From assembly GCA_046051225.1 (NCBI GenBank), contig JBJOOR010000011.1, forward strand, positions 62,001 through 126,000: 64,000 bases of DNA, read 5' to 3'. This document shows positions 19,101 through 26,294 of this stretch, in pieces; the stretch's first letter is position 1; each line of letters begins with the position of its first letter. Position numbers and translations under genes: made by a program. Source of the DNA: CAIODY01 sp046051225. GTDB lineage: Bacteria; Bacteroidota; Bacteroidia; Chitinophagales; CAIODY01. Below the pieces are notes generated by a model, which was not told where the DNA came from, ran no database searches, and saw only the letters and a program-made list of their open reading frames with translations.

Positions 19101-20251
19101 ACTGCACTGGTACTAAAACTAATTGGCAATGCTTGGTTATAAGTTGTGCAACCATAAAACATTTGACCCATATTAGTTACTGCACTAGTATTAAAACTAA
19201 TTGGCAATGCTTGGTTATAAGCTGCGCAACTAGTAAACATACCACTCATATTAGTTACGGCACTAGTATTAAAGCTACTTGGCAGGGCTTGGTTAAAAGC
19301 TGTGCAATAATTAAACATACCACTCATATTAGTTACGGCACTGGTATTAAAGCTACTTGGCAAAGCTTGGTTAAATGAACGGCAATTACCAAACATAAAA
19401 CTCATATCAGTTACAGCACTGGTATTAAAGCTACTTGGCAAGGCTTGGTTATAAGCCGTGCAACCATAAAACATAGTACCCATATTAGTAACCGCACTGG
19501 TATTAAAGCTACTTGGCAAGGCTTGATTAAAAGCTGTGCAACCAGAAAACATACCATTCATATTGGTAACCGCACTGGTATTAAAGCTACTTGGCAAGGC
19601 TTGATTAAAAGCTGTGCAACCATAAAACATAGCATTCATATTAGTAACGGCACTGGTATTAAAGCTACTTGGCAAAGCTTGGTTATAAGCTGTGCAACCA
19701 GAAAACATAAGAAACATATTAGTAACGGCACTGGTATTAAAGCTACTTGACAGAGGTTGGTTGAAGGATGTACAACCTTTAAACATACTACTCATATCTG
19801 TTACAGCAGTAAAGTTGGGGGCATCTGTAGCTGGTATGGTTAAATTACTACAGCCACAAAAAGCACTATTCATACTTGTCCAAGCTATATTGCCCCAAGC
19901 AGTAATACTTAATAGCTTTAATTTATCACCTCCATTATTAAAATAAATACGAGGAAAACTGCCTCTTATAGCAATGGTATAAGTGCCTACTACTAAAAAA
20001 TCGTGGGTTACACTGCCTGTAGCACCAAATTGGTCGTAAGTGCCATCATTATTCCAATCTATATCATAGCTATAACCAGTGCCAGTGGTAGGTATGGTGA
20101 TAGATGTACTGTTTGATGTGCCTGCATTATTGGTATTCCAAGTGGTTACAAATGGGTTACTTACAGCTGAAGCTATACTTTTGTTATAACCTAAAAGAAG
20201 CAAGCATGCTAAAATGAAGAGTTTAGTTAGCAGTAATTTTTTTTTGTTCAT
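16175..20251 (-). CDS. Giant BspA/DUF285-repeat surface protein with MopE-like motif and T9SS type A domain
   Basis: 1358-residue secreted protein. The start MNKKKLLLTKLFILACLLLL gives a clean signal peptide; an in-frame start 16 codons upstream adds only a poor leader. Residues about 151-722 are 22 tandem repeats of exactly 26 residues of the type TNMSSMFYGCTAYNQALPSS, the DUF285 pattern of BspA-like surface proteins, which often mediate adhesion. Two 52-residue repeats follow (QSTTICSTQLPFVYFGK), then a MopE-like calcium or metal motif (DADGDGYH, GLDCNDANAAINPGA, DGIDNNCNG), fibronectin-like segments, and a type A sorting domain (VYPNPNNGAFTIDI to KQVIVAN). Export and surface attachment by T9SS are inferred. 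It is divergent from a two-component pair that may control it. Confidence 0.85.
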   Translation of the reverse strand: MNKKKLLLTKLFILACLLLLGYNKSIASAVSNPFVTTWNTNNAGTSNSTSITIPTTGTGYSYDIDWNNDGTYDQFGATGSVTHDFLVVGTYTIAIRGSFPRIYFNNGGDKLKLLSITAWGNIAWTSMNSAFCGCSNLTIPATDAPNFTAVTDMSSMFKGCTSFNQPLSSSFNTSAVTNMFLMFSGCTAYNQALPSSFNTSAVTNMNAMFYGCTAFNQALPSSFNTSAVTNMNGMFSGCTAFNQALPSSFNTSAVTNMGTMFYGCTAYNQALPSSFNTSAVTDMSFMFGNCRSFNQALPSSFNTSAVTNMSGMFNYCTAFNQALPSSFNTSAVTNMSGMFTSCAAYNQALPISFNTSAVTNMGQMFYGCTTYNQALPISFSTSAVTNMSAMFYNCTAYNQALPSSFNTSSVTNMSYMFRGCTAYNQALPSSFNTSSVTDMGSMFQSCTGYNQALPSSFNTSAVTNMNNMFTACSSFNQALPSSFNTSAVTSMSSMFYGCSAYNQALPSSFNTSAVTNMSSMFRNCTSYNQALPSSFNTSAVTNMSQMFLACTAYNQALPSSFNTSAVTNMNNMFSGCTAYNQALPSNFNTSAVTNMSYMFFGCAAFNQALPSNFNTSAVTNMSYMFYNCAAFNQALPSSFNTSAVNTMNNMFTACSSFNQALPSSFNTNAVTNMSQMFSYCAAFNQVLPSSFNTTAVTDMSNMFLSCTAFNQNIGSWNIGAATTLSNIFNLSGISQATYDSILIRWNNAGYTNKNLGDASPLKYCAGATARASLIAKSWTIISDTLLCPCTVNSSTQSTTICSTQLPYIYFGKIFNAAGNDTLKRTNYKGCDSIVNLNVQVNLPSSSSQSTTICSTQLPFVYFGKTFNAAGNDTLKRTNYKGCDSIVNLNVVVTPATTWYLDADGDGYHSSVTNACTNPGANYSQSTLGLDCNDANAAINPGATELNDGIDNNCNGTIDEGYCNAPVVSSITFNGAIATFHISSPLSTLDSLFVTKIGYGTLYKIKVTGTGANKIAVITLSAGTAYSYYAKGKCSGSFLTGATTIYNMPTNLCNSVVTGLALTNSCGSKIIVNWSGSEPSYQVAYRMISPTVSAITYVNINGTNTTITAATSGTYEVSVRAICSSNAKNGYFCGAQTITVSPIVCNRITTLVATTLGCKTINIGWTSPACGVTQYKLYYYLVGSSTVFGYIPNVTSTSINFVGSTFGTRTYKFFVRPQYCNGVWGLPSDTSIVTYTATVGCTAPLRMGNIATVTEGDASTEVDASAASAGSASGLAIDAITVYPNPNNGAFTIDINNSEININKIMLINVLGETVYNQPVNDNNHKHQIDISPAKNGVYLLLIIDADGKRMTKQVIVAN
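17583..17866 (-). repeat. Two near-identical 128-bp copies, 156 bp apart, within the giant gene
   Basis: Copies at 17583-17710 and 17739-17866 differ at only a handful of positions. They encode tandem 52-residue units beginning STQSTTICSTQLP. The period is a whole number of codons. Confidence 0.8.
18086..19801 (-). repeat. 22 x 78-bp tandem repeat array (DUF285)
   Basis: The array is exactly 1716 bp, that is 22 units of 26 codons with no insertion or deletion. Many adjacent units are almost identical at DNA level. Units 13 and 20 (T/N-xMNNMFTACSSFNQ) are near copies seven units apart, which points to block duplication. It should be prone to copy-number change. Confidence 0.9.
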
Positions 20252-20299
20252 GTTGATTGTTATTTTTTTACAAAGAACCATATTAATAACGGGCTGCAC

Positions 20300-20362
20300 A
20301 ATTAGGGTTTCCCCTAATTCTTTACTAATAAAATAATTAGGGATAACCCTAATGCTTTACTA
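20300..20362. promoter_or_regulatory. Two 28-bp direct copies of a palindrome-containing element, operator-like
   Basis: Copies at 20300-20327 and 20335-20362 are spaced 35 bp start to start. Each has AATTAGGG, four loop bases, CCCTAAT, one variable base and CTTTACTA. They lie between the divergent giant repeat gene and the sensor kinase gene, upstream of the kinase -7 box. Binding by the neighbouring LuxR-type regulator is an inference. Confidence 0.6.
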
Positions 20363-20375
20363 CGTTTAGTTCTTA

Positions 20376-20383
20376 TACTTTTG
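20376..20383 (+). promoter_or_regulatory. Promoter -7 box for the TPR sensor kinase
   Basis: TACTTTTG matches TAnnTTTG exactly, 34 bases before the ATG at 20417 and 14 bases after the second palindromic element. Confidence 0.6.
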
Positions 20384-20416
20384 CCCACTGTATTTTAATA
20401 AACCCGATTAACAATT

Positions 20417-21988
20417 ATGCGATTATTAATTGCCCTATTTATGTGTTGCATATTTGCTGCTAATGCATTTGCTGAATCAAAATCTGCAAAAGTATTGGGT
20501 GAGCAGGTGTATAATTTGAATAATCAATTCAAATACGAACAATCGGAAGCCGCTATTCATCAGTTTTTAAACCAGCCAAATATTAGCAATGACGATAGTT
20601 ATTACGGCTATTTGTATTTATCATTTACCTATAAGCGATTATTCGATTATCCATCGGCACTTTTAAATTTAGATAAAGCATTAGCGTATGGCTTAAACAC
20701 AAGTGATAAAGAAAGTTATACCAACAAAATTAATGCTGAAAAGGCGTATATTTTGTTTGATACCCATCAGTATCAAGCGGCTGATAGCATCATGCAGGTA
20801 TTGGCAAAAGCAAAATATCAATATTTAGAAACGGACGACCAAGCCAAACTACTTATGCAAGAAGCCTATCTGCTATTTTTAGCTAAAAAGTATGCCGCTG
20901 CCGATGAAAGATATGATAAGGCAATTGCTAAAATGAAACAAATTTCTATTCGCAATTTGCCTATGATTTATGGTAAAAAAATACAGTTGTATGGGGCAAT
21001 GAAAAATGAAACAGCCATGCAAGCCATGTATGCCAAATCAATGGCAGCAGCCGATTCGTGCCATATCTGGAAATATAATTTATACACTACCCAAATGATG
21101 TGGAAAAGCTATGAAGCTATGCCCAATTATAAAAAGGCGTTTATTTATTTAAAACAATACGATTCATTAAGCCAGTTTTATAATCAAAAAGAACATTTAG
21201 AAAAAGTAACCGAATTGGATAAAAAATATGAATCCGAAAAGAAAGACAATGAAATAAAAAGTGATGAGAATGAATTGAAAATAACACATCGAAGCATCAC
21301 TATTCTTGTCATAATTTTAATAGGATTGTGTTTTGCAGCGTTGGCTTATATTCTTTTTCAACAACAATTAAAATTGAAAAAAGAAAAGGAAACAACTTTA
21401 TTACACACCAAACAATTATTTGAAAAAACCGAAGAAGAACGCAAACGAATTGCCACCGATTTGCACGATAGTGTGAACCATGAATTGCTAAGTTTAAAAG
21501 TCAACAGCCAACAATCATTTGAACAATTGAATACAAAAATAGATGCCGTGATAAATGATGTAAGAAACATCAGCCGCAATCTGCATCCAGTTTTGTTTGA
21601 ATCATTAGGCTTGAAAAGTAGTTTGGAAAATATGTTTCAGCGTTTGCAACATCAGCACAGTTTGATTATTAATTCAGAAATTGATTACAACAATTCACTT
21701 CAGTTAAGTGATGAATTACAAGTGTATCGCATCATTCAGGAAGCATTATCTAACACAATAAAATACGCCAATGCACCAGCAGCAAAGATTAGCATTCATG
21801 CTGCAAGCAATGCTTTATTCATTGAAATAAAAGATTCGGGCAAAGGGTTTGATGTAAAATCTGTATTAGCATCTGCTAAATCTTTTGGCTTGCACAATAT
21901 TATTCAGCGCAGCAAAACATTAGGTGGCGAAGCAACGATTACATCGAATGAAAAAGGAACAACGATTTTGATAGTCATTCGTCAATAG
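20417..21988 (+). CDS. TPR-containing sensor histidine kinase (HisKA_3 type)
   Basis: 523-residue membrane kinase. A signal peptide (MRLLIALFMCCIFAANAFA) is followed by a periplasmic helical region of TPR-like repeats to about residue 255, one membrane helix at about 293-315 (ITILVIILIGLCFAALAYIL), a short coiled linker, the phosphoacceptor box TDLHDSVNHELLSLK with the His near residue 351, and a HATPase domain (EIKDSGKGF, SFGLHNIIQRSKTLGG). HisKA_3 kinases pair with LuxR/NarL-type regulators, and one follows 126 bases downstream. The signal is unknown. The last codons and stop form part of a heptamer repeat array. Confidence 0.92.
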   Translation: MRLLIALFMCCIFAANAFAESKSAKVLGEQVYNLNNQFKYEQSEAAIHQFLNQPNISNDDSYYGYLYLSFTYKRLFDYPSALLNLDKALAYGLNTSDKESYTNKINAEKAYILFDTHQYQAADSIMQVLAKAKYQYLETDDQAKLLMQEAYLLFLAKKYAAADERYDKAIAKMKQISIRNLPMIYGKKIQLYGAMKNETAMQAMYAKSMAAADSCHIWKYNLYTTQMMWKSYEAMPNYKKAFIYLKQYDSLSQFYNQKEHLEKVTELDKKYESEKKDNEIKSDENELKITHRSITILVIILIGLCFAALAYILFQQQLKLKKEKETTLLHTKQLFEKTEEERKRIATDLHDSVNHELLSLKVNSQQSFEQLNTKIDAVINDVRNISRNLHPVLFESLGLKSSLENMFQRLQHQHSLIINSEIDYNNSLQLSDELQVYRIIQEALSNTIKYANAPAAKISIHAASNALFIEIKDSGKGFDVKSVLASAKSFGLHNIIQRSKTLGGEATITSNEKGTTILIVIRQ

Positions 21989-22119
21989 ACATTAGTCATT
22001 GGGAAATACAAAACTGCATTTTCATTTTTAAAAACAATTTTTCAAACACAAATCAATTAGCAAAAACAACAAGTATTCACTTTGTATTTACTAATTACAA
22101 ATGACCAATAACTAATGAC
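21973..22119. repeat. Inverted heptamer arrays spanning the kinase stop and regulator start
   Basis: Left arm 21973-22000 reads AGTCATT, CGTCAAT, AGACATT, AGTCATT. Right arm 22092-22119 reads TAATTAC, AAATGAC, CAATAAC, TAATGAC. The arms are imperfect reverse complements separated by 91 bp. The kinase stop codon lies in the left arm and the regulator ATG in the right arm. Confidence 0.7.
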
Positions 22120-22729
22120 AATTCTTATCGCCGATGACCATCCATTAACCTTATTAGGCACCAAATCGTTTGTTGAACATTTGGATTATAAAGTGATAGA
22201 AACCTGCTCTAATGGCATCTCTGCTTATAATTTAATTAAGATTCACAAACCAGCCATTGCCATTTTAGATATTAATATGCCGGGCTTAACTGGCTTAGAA
22301 GTGTTAGAAAAATTGTTTGTTGAGAAAGTAAAAACCAAAATTATTTTGGTGACCATGCACAAAGAATATTCTATTTTTCAGAAAGCAAAAGCATTTGACT
22401 TAGGCGGCTATTTATTGAAAGAAAAAGCAGCTTCCGAATTACAAGCTTGTATTACTGCTGTGTTAAAAGGCGATGTTTATTTGAGTAAAAATATTGAAAA
22501 TGAATTAGAGATTGATAATGCTTCGGTTGCTAATAATGATTTAGATAAACTAACGCTCACCGAAAAAAAAGTGGTGGAGTTAATTGCTCAACAATACACA
22601 TCCAAACAAATAGCTGATATGCTTTTTGTGAGTGAAAAAACAATTGAAAAGCATCGCAGCAATATCATTGAAAAACTAAACCTACCCAAAGAAAAAAACG
22701 CATTGCTCATGTGGGCAATGAGCAAATAA
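22115..22729 (+). CDS. LuxR/NarL family DNA-binding response regulator
   Basis: 204-residue cytoplasmic regulator. The receiver domain has the acidic pair Asp7-Asp8 (LIADDHP), the phosphoacceptor Asp52 (AILDINMPGLTGLEVLE) and the conserved Lys in GGYLLKEKA. The C-terminal helix-turn-helix begins LTLTEKKVVELIAQQYTSKQ and continues IADMLFVSEKTIEKHRSNII, typical of the LuxR/GerE family. It is the evident partner of the kinase immediately upstream. Targets may include its own operon or the divergent giant surface gene through the paired palindromes at 20300-20362; this is inference. The ATG lies within a heptamer repeat. Confidence 0.95.
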   Translation: MTILIADDHPLTLLGTKSFVEHLDYKVIETCSNGISAYNLIKIHKPAIAILDINMPGLTGLEVLEKLFVEKVKTKIILVTMHKEYSIFQKAKAFDLGGYLLKEKAASELQACITAVLKGDVYLSKNIENELEIDNASVANNDLDKLTLTEKKVVELIAQQYTSKQIADMLFVSEKTIEKHRSNIIEKLNLPKEKNALLMWAMSK

Positions 22730-22852
22730 AAACAGCGAACTAATCCCAACTTTTATGCTCTATTTTATGTAAAGCAAATTAATCTACAATCATTAGTTTT
22801 TTCATTGCTAAATTCATTTCTTTAGTTTCGAAAATTTTTCAAAAGCAATTAT

Positions 22853-22860
22853 TACTTTTG
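22853..22860 (+). promoter_or_regulatory. Promoter -7 box for the NtrC-like regulator operon
   Basis: TACTTTTG followed by GC lies 29 bases before the ATG at 22890 and matches TAnnTTTG. Confidence 0.6.
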
Positions 22861-22889
22861 GCTTCCCTAAATAAAAATCAAATTTTACT

Positions 22890-24248
22890 ATGCCCCATAT
22901 TTTAATTGTTGACGATGAAAAAGCTATTCGTAAATCGCTTCGTGATATTTTGGAATACGAAAAATACACAGTTGAAGAAGCAGGCGATGGTGCCGAAGCC
23001 ATTAAATTAATAAAAAACAATGCATTTGATTTGGTATTGTGCGATATAAAAATGCCAAAAAAAGATGGCTTAGAAGTGCTGGAAGATGCCATGGAATTGA
23101 ATCCTGATTTACCTTTTGTAATGATAAGTGGTCATGGCAATGTTGAAACTGCTGTTGAAGCTGTGAAAAAAGGAGCATTTGATTTTATTAGCAAACCACC
23201 CGATTTGAATCGGTTATTAATTACACTTCGCAATGCATTGGATAAGCAAACTTTAGTAACTCAAACCAAAGTTTTAAAACGAAAGGTTACTAAAACCCGT
23301 GATATTATTGGCGATTCGAAAGCTATTAAAAAAATAAAAGACACGATTGAAAAAGTAGCTATTACTGATGCCCGTGTATTAGTAACTGGTGAAAATGGTA
23401 CTGGTAAAGAGTTGGTGGCAAGATGGTTGCACGAAAAAAGTAATCGCAGCAATGGTCCTATTGTAGAAGTAAATTGTGCAGCCATACCAAGTGAATTGAT
23501 TGAAAGCGAATTATTTGGTCATGAAAAAGGTGCATTTACATCAGCCATAAAACAACGTATTGGCAAATTTGAACAAGCACAAGGCGGCACTTTATTTTTA
23601 GATGAAATAGGCGACATGAGCCTTTCGGCACAAGCCAAAGTATTAAGAGCTTTGCAAGAAAATAAAATTACAAGAGTTGGTGGCGATAAAGATATTCCCG
23701 TTGATGTTCGTGTAATAGCGGCTACCAATAAGGATTTAGTAAAAGAAATTGAAAAAAATACTTTCCGTGTAGATTTATATCATCGCTTAAGCGTAATCTT
23801 AATTCATGTGCCTTCGCTTAACGAACGTACAGATGACATTCCATTAATTGCCGAAAAATTTGTGAATGAAATTTGTGAAGATTATGGCATACCACGAAAA
23901 ATAATCACACCAAAAGGAATGCATGCTTTGCAAAGCATTCAATGGAATGGTAATATTCGTGAGCTACGAAATGTAATTGAACGATTAATTATTTTAAGCG
24001 ACCAAAAAATAACGGATGAAGATGTAGATACTTATGTAATTGGTGGCAGAGCCAAAGCCAATTCGCTGGAAGATATTTACGAACGCTATGAAAAATTTCA
24101 GGATTTTAAAGATTATATGGAACGATTATTCATAGAACATAAATTGCAAAAAAATGGTTGGAATGTAACCAAAACTGCTGATGAGATTGATATTCAGCGC
24201 AGCCATTTATACAACAAAATTGAGAAATACGATTTAAAAAGAGAATAA
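22890..24248 (+). CDS. NtrC-type sigma-54-dependent response regulator
   Basis: 452-residue transcription activator with three parts. The receiver (residues 1-120) has VDDE and the phosphoacceptor Asp52 (LCDIKMPKKDG). The AAA+ domain (about 145-370) has Walker A GENGTGKE, the loop ELFGHEKGAFTSA, and Walker B GGTLFLDEIGDM. The C-terminal Fis-type helix-turn-helix has NVTKTADEIDIQRSHLYNKI. The sigma-54-contacting loop reads GAFTSA where the classical motif is GAFTGA, a variant that keeps the key Phe-Thr. No sensor kinase is adjacent. It leads a compact gene run on the same strand, but nearby enhancer sites were not recognised. Confidence 0.95.
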   Translation: MPHILIVDDEKAIRKSLRDILEYEKYTVEEAGDGAEAIKLIKNNAFDLVLCDIKMPKKDGLEVLEDAMELNPDLPFVMISGHGNVETAVEAVKKGAFDFISKPPDLNRLLITLRNALDKQTLVTQTKVLKRKVTKTRDIIGDSKAIKKIKDTIEKVAITDARVLVTGENGTGKELVARWLHEKSNRSNGPIVEVNCAAIPSELIESELFGHEKGAFTSAIKQRIGKFEQAQGGTLFLDEIGDMSLSAQAKVLRALQENKITRVGGDKDIPVDVRVIAATNKDLVKEIEKNTFRVDLYHRLSVILIHVPSLNERTDDIPLIAEKFVNEICEDYGIPRKIITPKGMHALQSIQWNGNIRELRNVIERLIILSDQKITDEDVDTYVIGGRAKANSLEDIYERYEKFQDFKDYMERLFIEHKLQKNGWNVTKTADEIDIQRSHLYNKIEKYDLKRE

Positions 24249-24272
24249 CAACAATCTAAAAACAAACATAAT

Positions 24273-24710
24273 ATGCTATCACATTTTTCATTTCGCAAAC
24301 TTTTTGCAATCTGCTTAATTGCCATTGCAACAACTTCTTTTTCAGCTTGTAATTTATTGGTTGATAAAGATGCATTTCAAAAAATTTTAGTTAAAACGGC
24401 TGAAGACATGAGTAAGAAATGCCCTATGACGGTAGATTCTGAAACACGATTGGATAATGTAACAGCATTGCCCGATAATGAATTACTATATAGCTATACT
24501 TTAGTAAATTATGCAAAAGCCGATTTGAATGTAAAAACATTTGAAGATAATATGCGTCCAGTTATTTTAAATGCTGCTAAAACAAACCCCGATTTAAAAA
24601 TATTTAGAGATAATAAAACAACTTTAACTTATAGCTATAAAGATAAAGATGGTATATTCTTAACCAAAATTTCGGCTACCGAAAAAGATTATACTTCCAC
24701 TACCAAATAA
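24273..24710 (+). CDS. Hypothetical lipoprotein
   Basis: 145-residue protein with a lipoprotein signal (FAICLIAIATTSFSAC, Cys26). The mature part is short and charged, with SKKCPMTVDSETRLDNVTAL and a predicted alpha/beta pattern ending in SATEKDYTS. I do not recognise a family. It lies 24 bases after the NtrC-like gene and four before the M48 lipoprotein gene, so it is probably part of that operon and exposed in the periplasm or at a membrane surface. Confidence 0.8.
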   Translation: MLSHFSFRKLFAICLIAIATTSFSACNLLVDKDAFQKILVKTAEDMSKKCPMTVDSETRLDNVTALPDNELLYSYTLVNYAKADLNVKTFEDNMRPVILNAAKTNPDLKIFRDNKTTLTYSYKDKDGIFLTKISATEKDYTSTTK

Positions 24711-24714
24711 TTTT

Positions 24715-25539
24715 ATGATTAAAAAAAGTTCTATTTTTTTTGTGGCAATACTTGCTGCCCAATTATTTTATAGTTGTACTCAAGTGCCTATCACTGGCAG
24801 AAAGCAAATGAATTTGTTGCCCGAAAGCCAAATGATGAGCCTTGCATTAACCAGTTATTCTGATTTTTTAAAACAAAATAAAGTAGTAACAGGCACACCC
24901 GATGCACAAATGGTTCAACGTGTAGGGCAACGCATTTCGCAAGCGGTTTCGGTTTATTTATCAAAAACAAAAAATAGCCAACGCATAGCAGGCTATAAAT
25001 GGGAATTTAATTTGGTAGATAATAAAGAGATGAACGCATGGTGTATGCCTGGCGGCAAAGTAGTAGTTTATACCGGTTTGTTACCTGTTACACAAAATGA
25101 AGATGCATTAGCAGTAGTGCTTGGGCACGAAATTTCGCATGCCATTGCACGGCATGGTAATGAGCGCATGAGTGAACAATTAGCATTGCAATTAGGTGGT
25201 GTGGGCTTGCAAGTGGCTATGAGCAATAAACCACAGGCTACTCAAAATATTTTTAATCAAGCCTATGGTATTGGTTCGGCAGTAGGCATTGCTTTACCAC
25301 ATTCTAGAAGTCAGGAAACCGAAGCTGATGAAATGGGATTGATTTTTATGGCATTGGCAGGGTACAATCCATCAGCAGCTTCGCCATTTTGGCAACGTAT
25401 GAAAAGTATGACTGGCAACAGCAAACCACCAGCATTATTAAGCACACATCCAAGCGATGAAACACGAATTAACAACATGAAAGTGTTTGTACCAAAGGCT
25501 CAAGCTTATGTAAATAAGTATGGTGTTTTAGCAAAATAA
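24715..25539 (+). CDS. M48 family metallopeptidase, lipoprotein
   Basis: 274-residue zinc protease. The lipobox Cys21 (LFYSC) gives a lipid anchor. The family motif VPITGRKQMNLLPESQM follows. The catalytic motif is HEISH at about residues 139-143 (VVLGHEISHAIARHGNERM), with the third zinc ligand in SQETEADEMGL. This is the Oma1/LoiP-like M48 branch, which degrades envelope proteins under stress; the specific role here is inferred from the family. Operon partners are the preceding lipoprotein gene and the acyltransferase gene. Confidence 0.93.
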   Translation: MIKKSSIFFVAILAAQLFYSCTQVPITGRKQMNLLPESQMMSLALTSYSDFLKQNKVVTGTPDAQMVQRVGQRISQAVSVYLSKTKNSQRIAGYKWEFNLVDNKEMNAWCMPGGKVVVYTGLLPVTQNEDALAVVLGHEISHAIARHGNERMSEQLALQLGGVGLQVAMSNKPQATQNIFNQAYGIGSAVGIALPHSRSQETEADEMGLIFMALAGYNPSAASPFWQRMKSMTGNSKPPALLSTHPSDETRINNMKVFVPKAQAYVNKYGVLAK

Positions 25540-25546
25540 ATTTGCT

Positions 25547-26293
25547 ATGCAGTTTTTTAAAAATATTTATGGGGTAATTTTTTACATGGCAATAATGATA
25601 GTATTTATACCATTAATGCCCATTATTTGGATTTTATTATCCTTTGAAAAAGCTTACCCCACTGTTCATTTTTTTAGAATATGGTGGGCAAAAATTTCAC
25701 TATGGTTGTGCTTCTATATCTACAAAATTGATTGGGATGAAAAGCTGAATAAAAAACAGAATTATGTAATCTGTTTTAACCACACTTCGCATTTAGATAT
25801 ATTGCTTTTGTTTGTGGTTTTAAATCCATTGTTTATTAGGTTTATGGCAAAAGCCGAGTTAGGCAAAATTCCAATATTCGGTAAATTTTTTACTACCATC
25901 GATTTTAGTGTTGATAGAAACAATTCGGACGATGCCCGAAAAGCTTATCTTAGAGCAGACAAGGCTTTAAACGATGGTCATAGTATTGCCATTGCACCCG
26001 AAGGTGGCACAACTAAAAATCCACCACATCTAAAACCTTTTAAAAGTGGCGCTTTCAGATTAGCCATCGAACATAAAGTGCCTATTTTAGTGTTAACATT
26101 TTATGATAATTGGCGAATATTACCGAGTACAGGCAAGCGCCAAGGCTGGTGTTTAAGCAGGGTGCATGTTCATCAACCCATCGAAACTAAAGATTTAAAA
26201 CCCGAAGATTATAAAATACTTAGCGATAAAGTTCGAAATTTATTGCAAGCAGATTTAGAAACTAAGTTTCCCAATGCTTTTAAGTCTTACTAA
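25547..26293 (+). CDS. plsC: 1-acyl-sn-glycerol-3-phosphate acyltransferase (PlsC family)
   Basis: 248-residue membrane-bound enzyme that transfers an acyl chain to lysophosphatidate to form phosphatidate. An N-terminal hydrophobic anchor (GVIFYMAIMIVFIPLMPIIW) precedes the catalytic motif NHTSHLD (NHx4D, near residue 78) and the substrate motif APEGGTTKNPPHLKPFKSGA, which corresponds to the FPEGTRS region. The length is standard. Its gene begins seven bases after the M48 stop and ends one base before the next start. Some PlsC relatives are ornithine-lipid acyltransferases, so the exact acceptor is not certain. Confidence 0.9.
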   Translation: MQFFKNIYGVIFYMAIMIVFIPLMPIIWILLSFEKAYPTVHFFRIWWAKISLWLCFYIYKIDWDEKLNKKQNYVICFNHTSHLDILLLFVVLNPLFIRFMAKAELGKIPIFGKFFTTIDFSVDRNNSDDARKAYLRADKALNDGHSIAIAPEGGTTKNPPHLKPFKSGAFRLAIEHKVPILVLTFYDNWRILPSTGKRQGWCLSRVHVHQPIETKDLKPEDYKILSDKVRNLLQADLETKFPNAFKSY

Positions 26294-26294
26294 A

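Noticed and set aside
18431..19750. Plus-strand open frames with periodic THISNRTGIKATWQ-like repeats opposite the giant gene
   Set aside because: They are antisense reflections of the 78-bp repeats. The minus-strand reading has a signal peptide, known domains and a sorting signal.
18086..19801. CRISPR-like regular repeats
   Set aside because: The 78-bp units have no unique spacers, keep one reading frame throughout and encode a known protein repeat.
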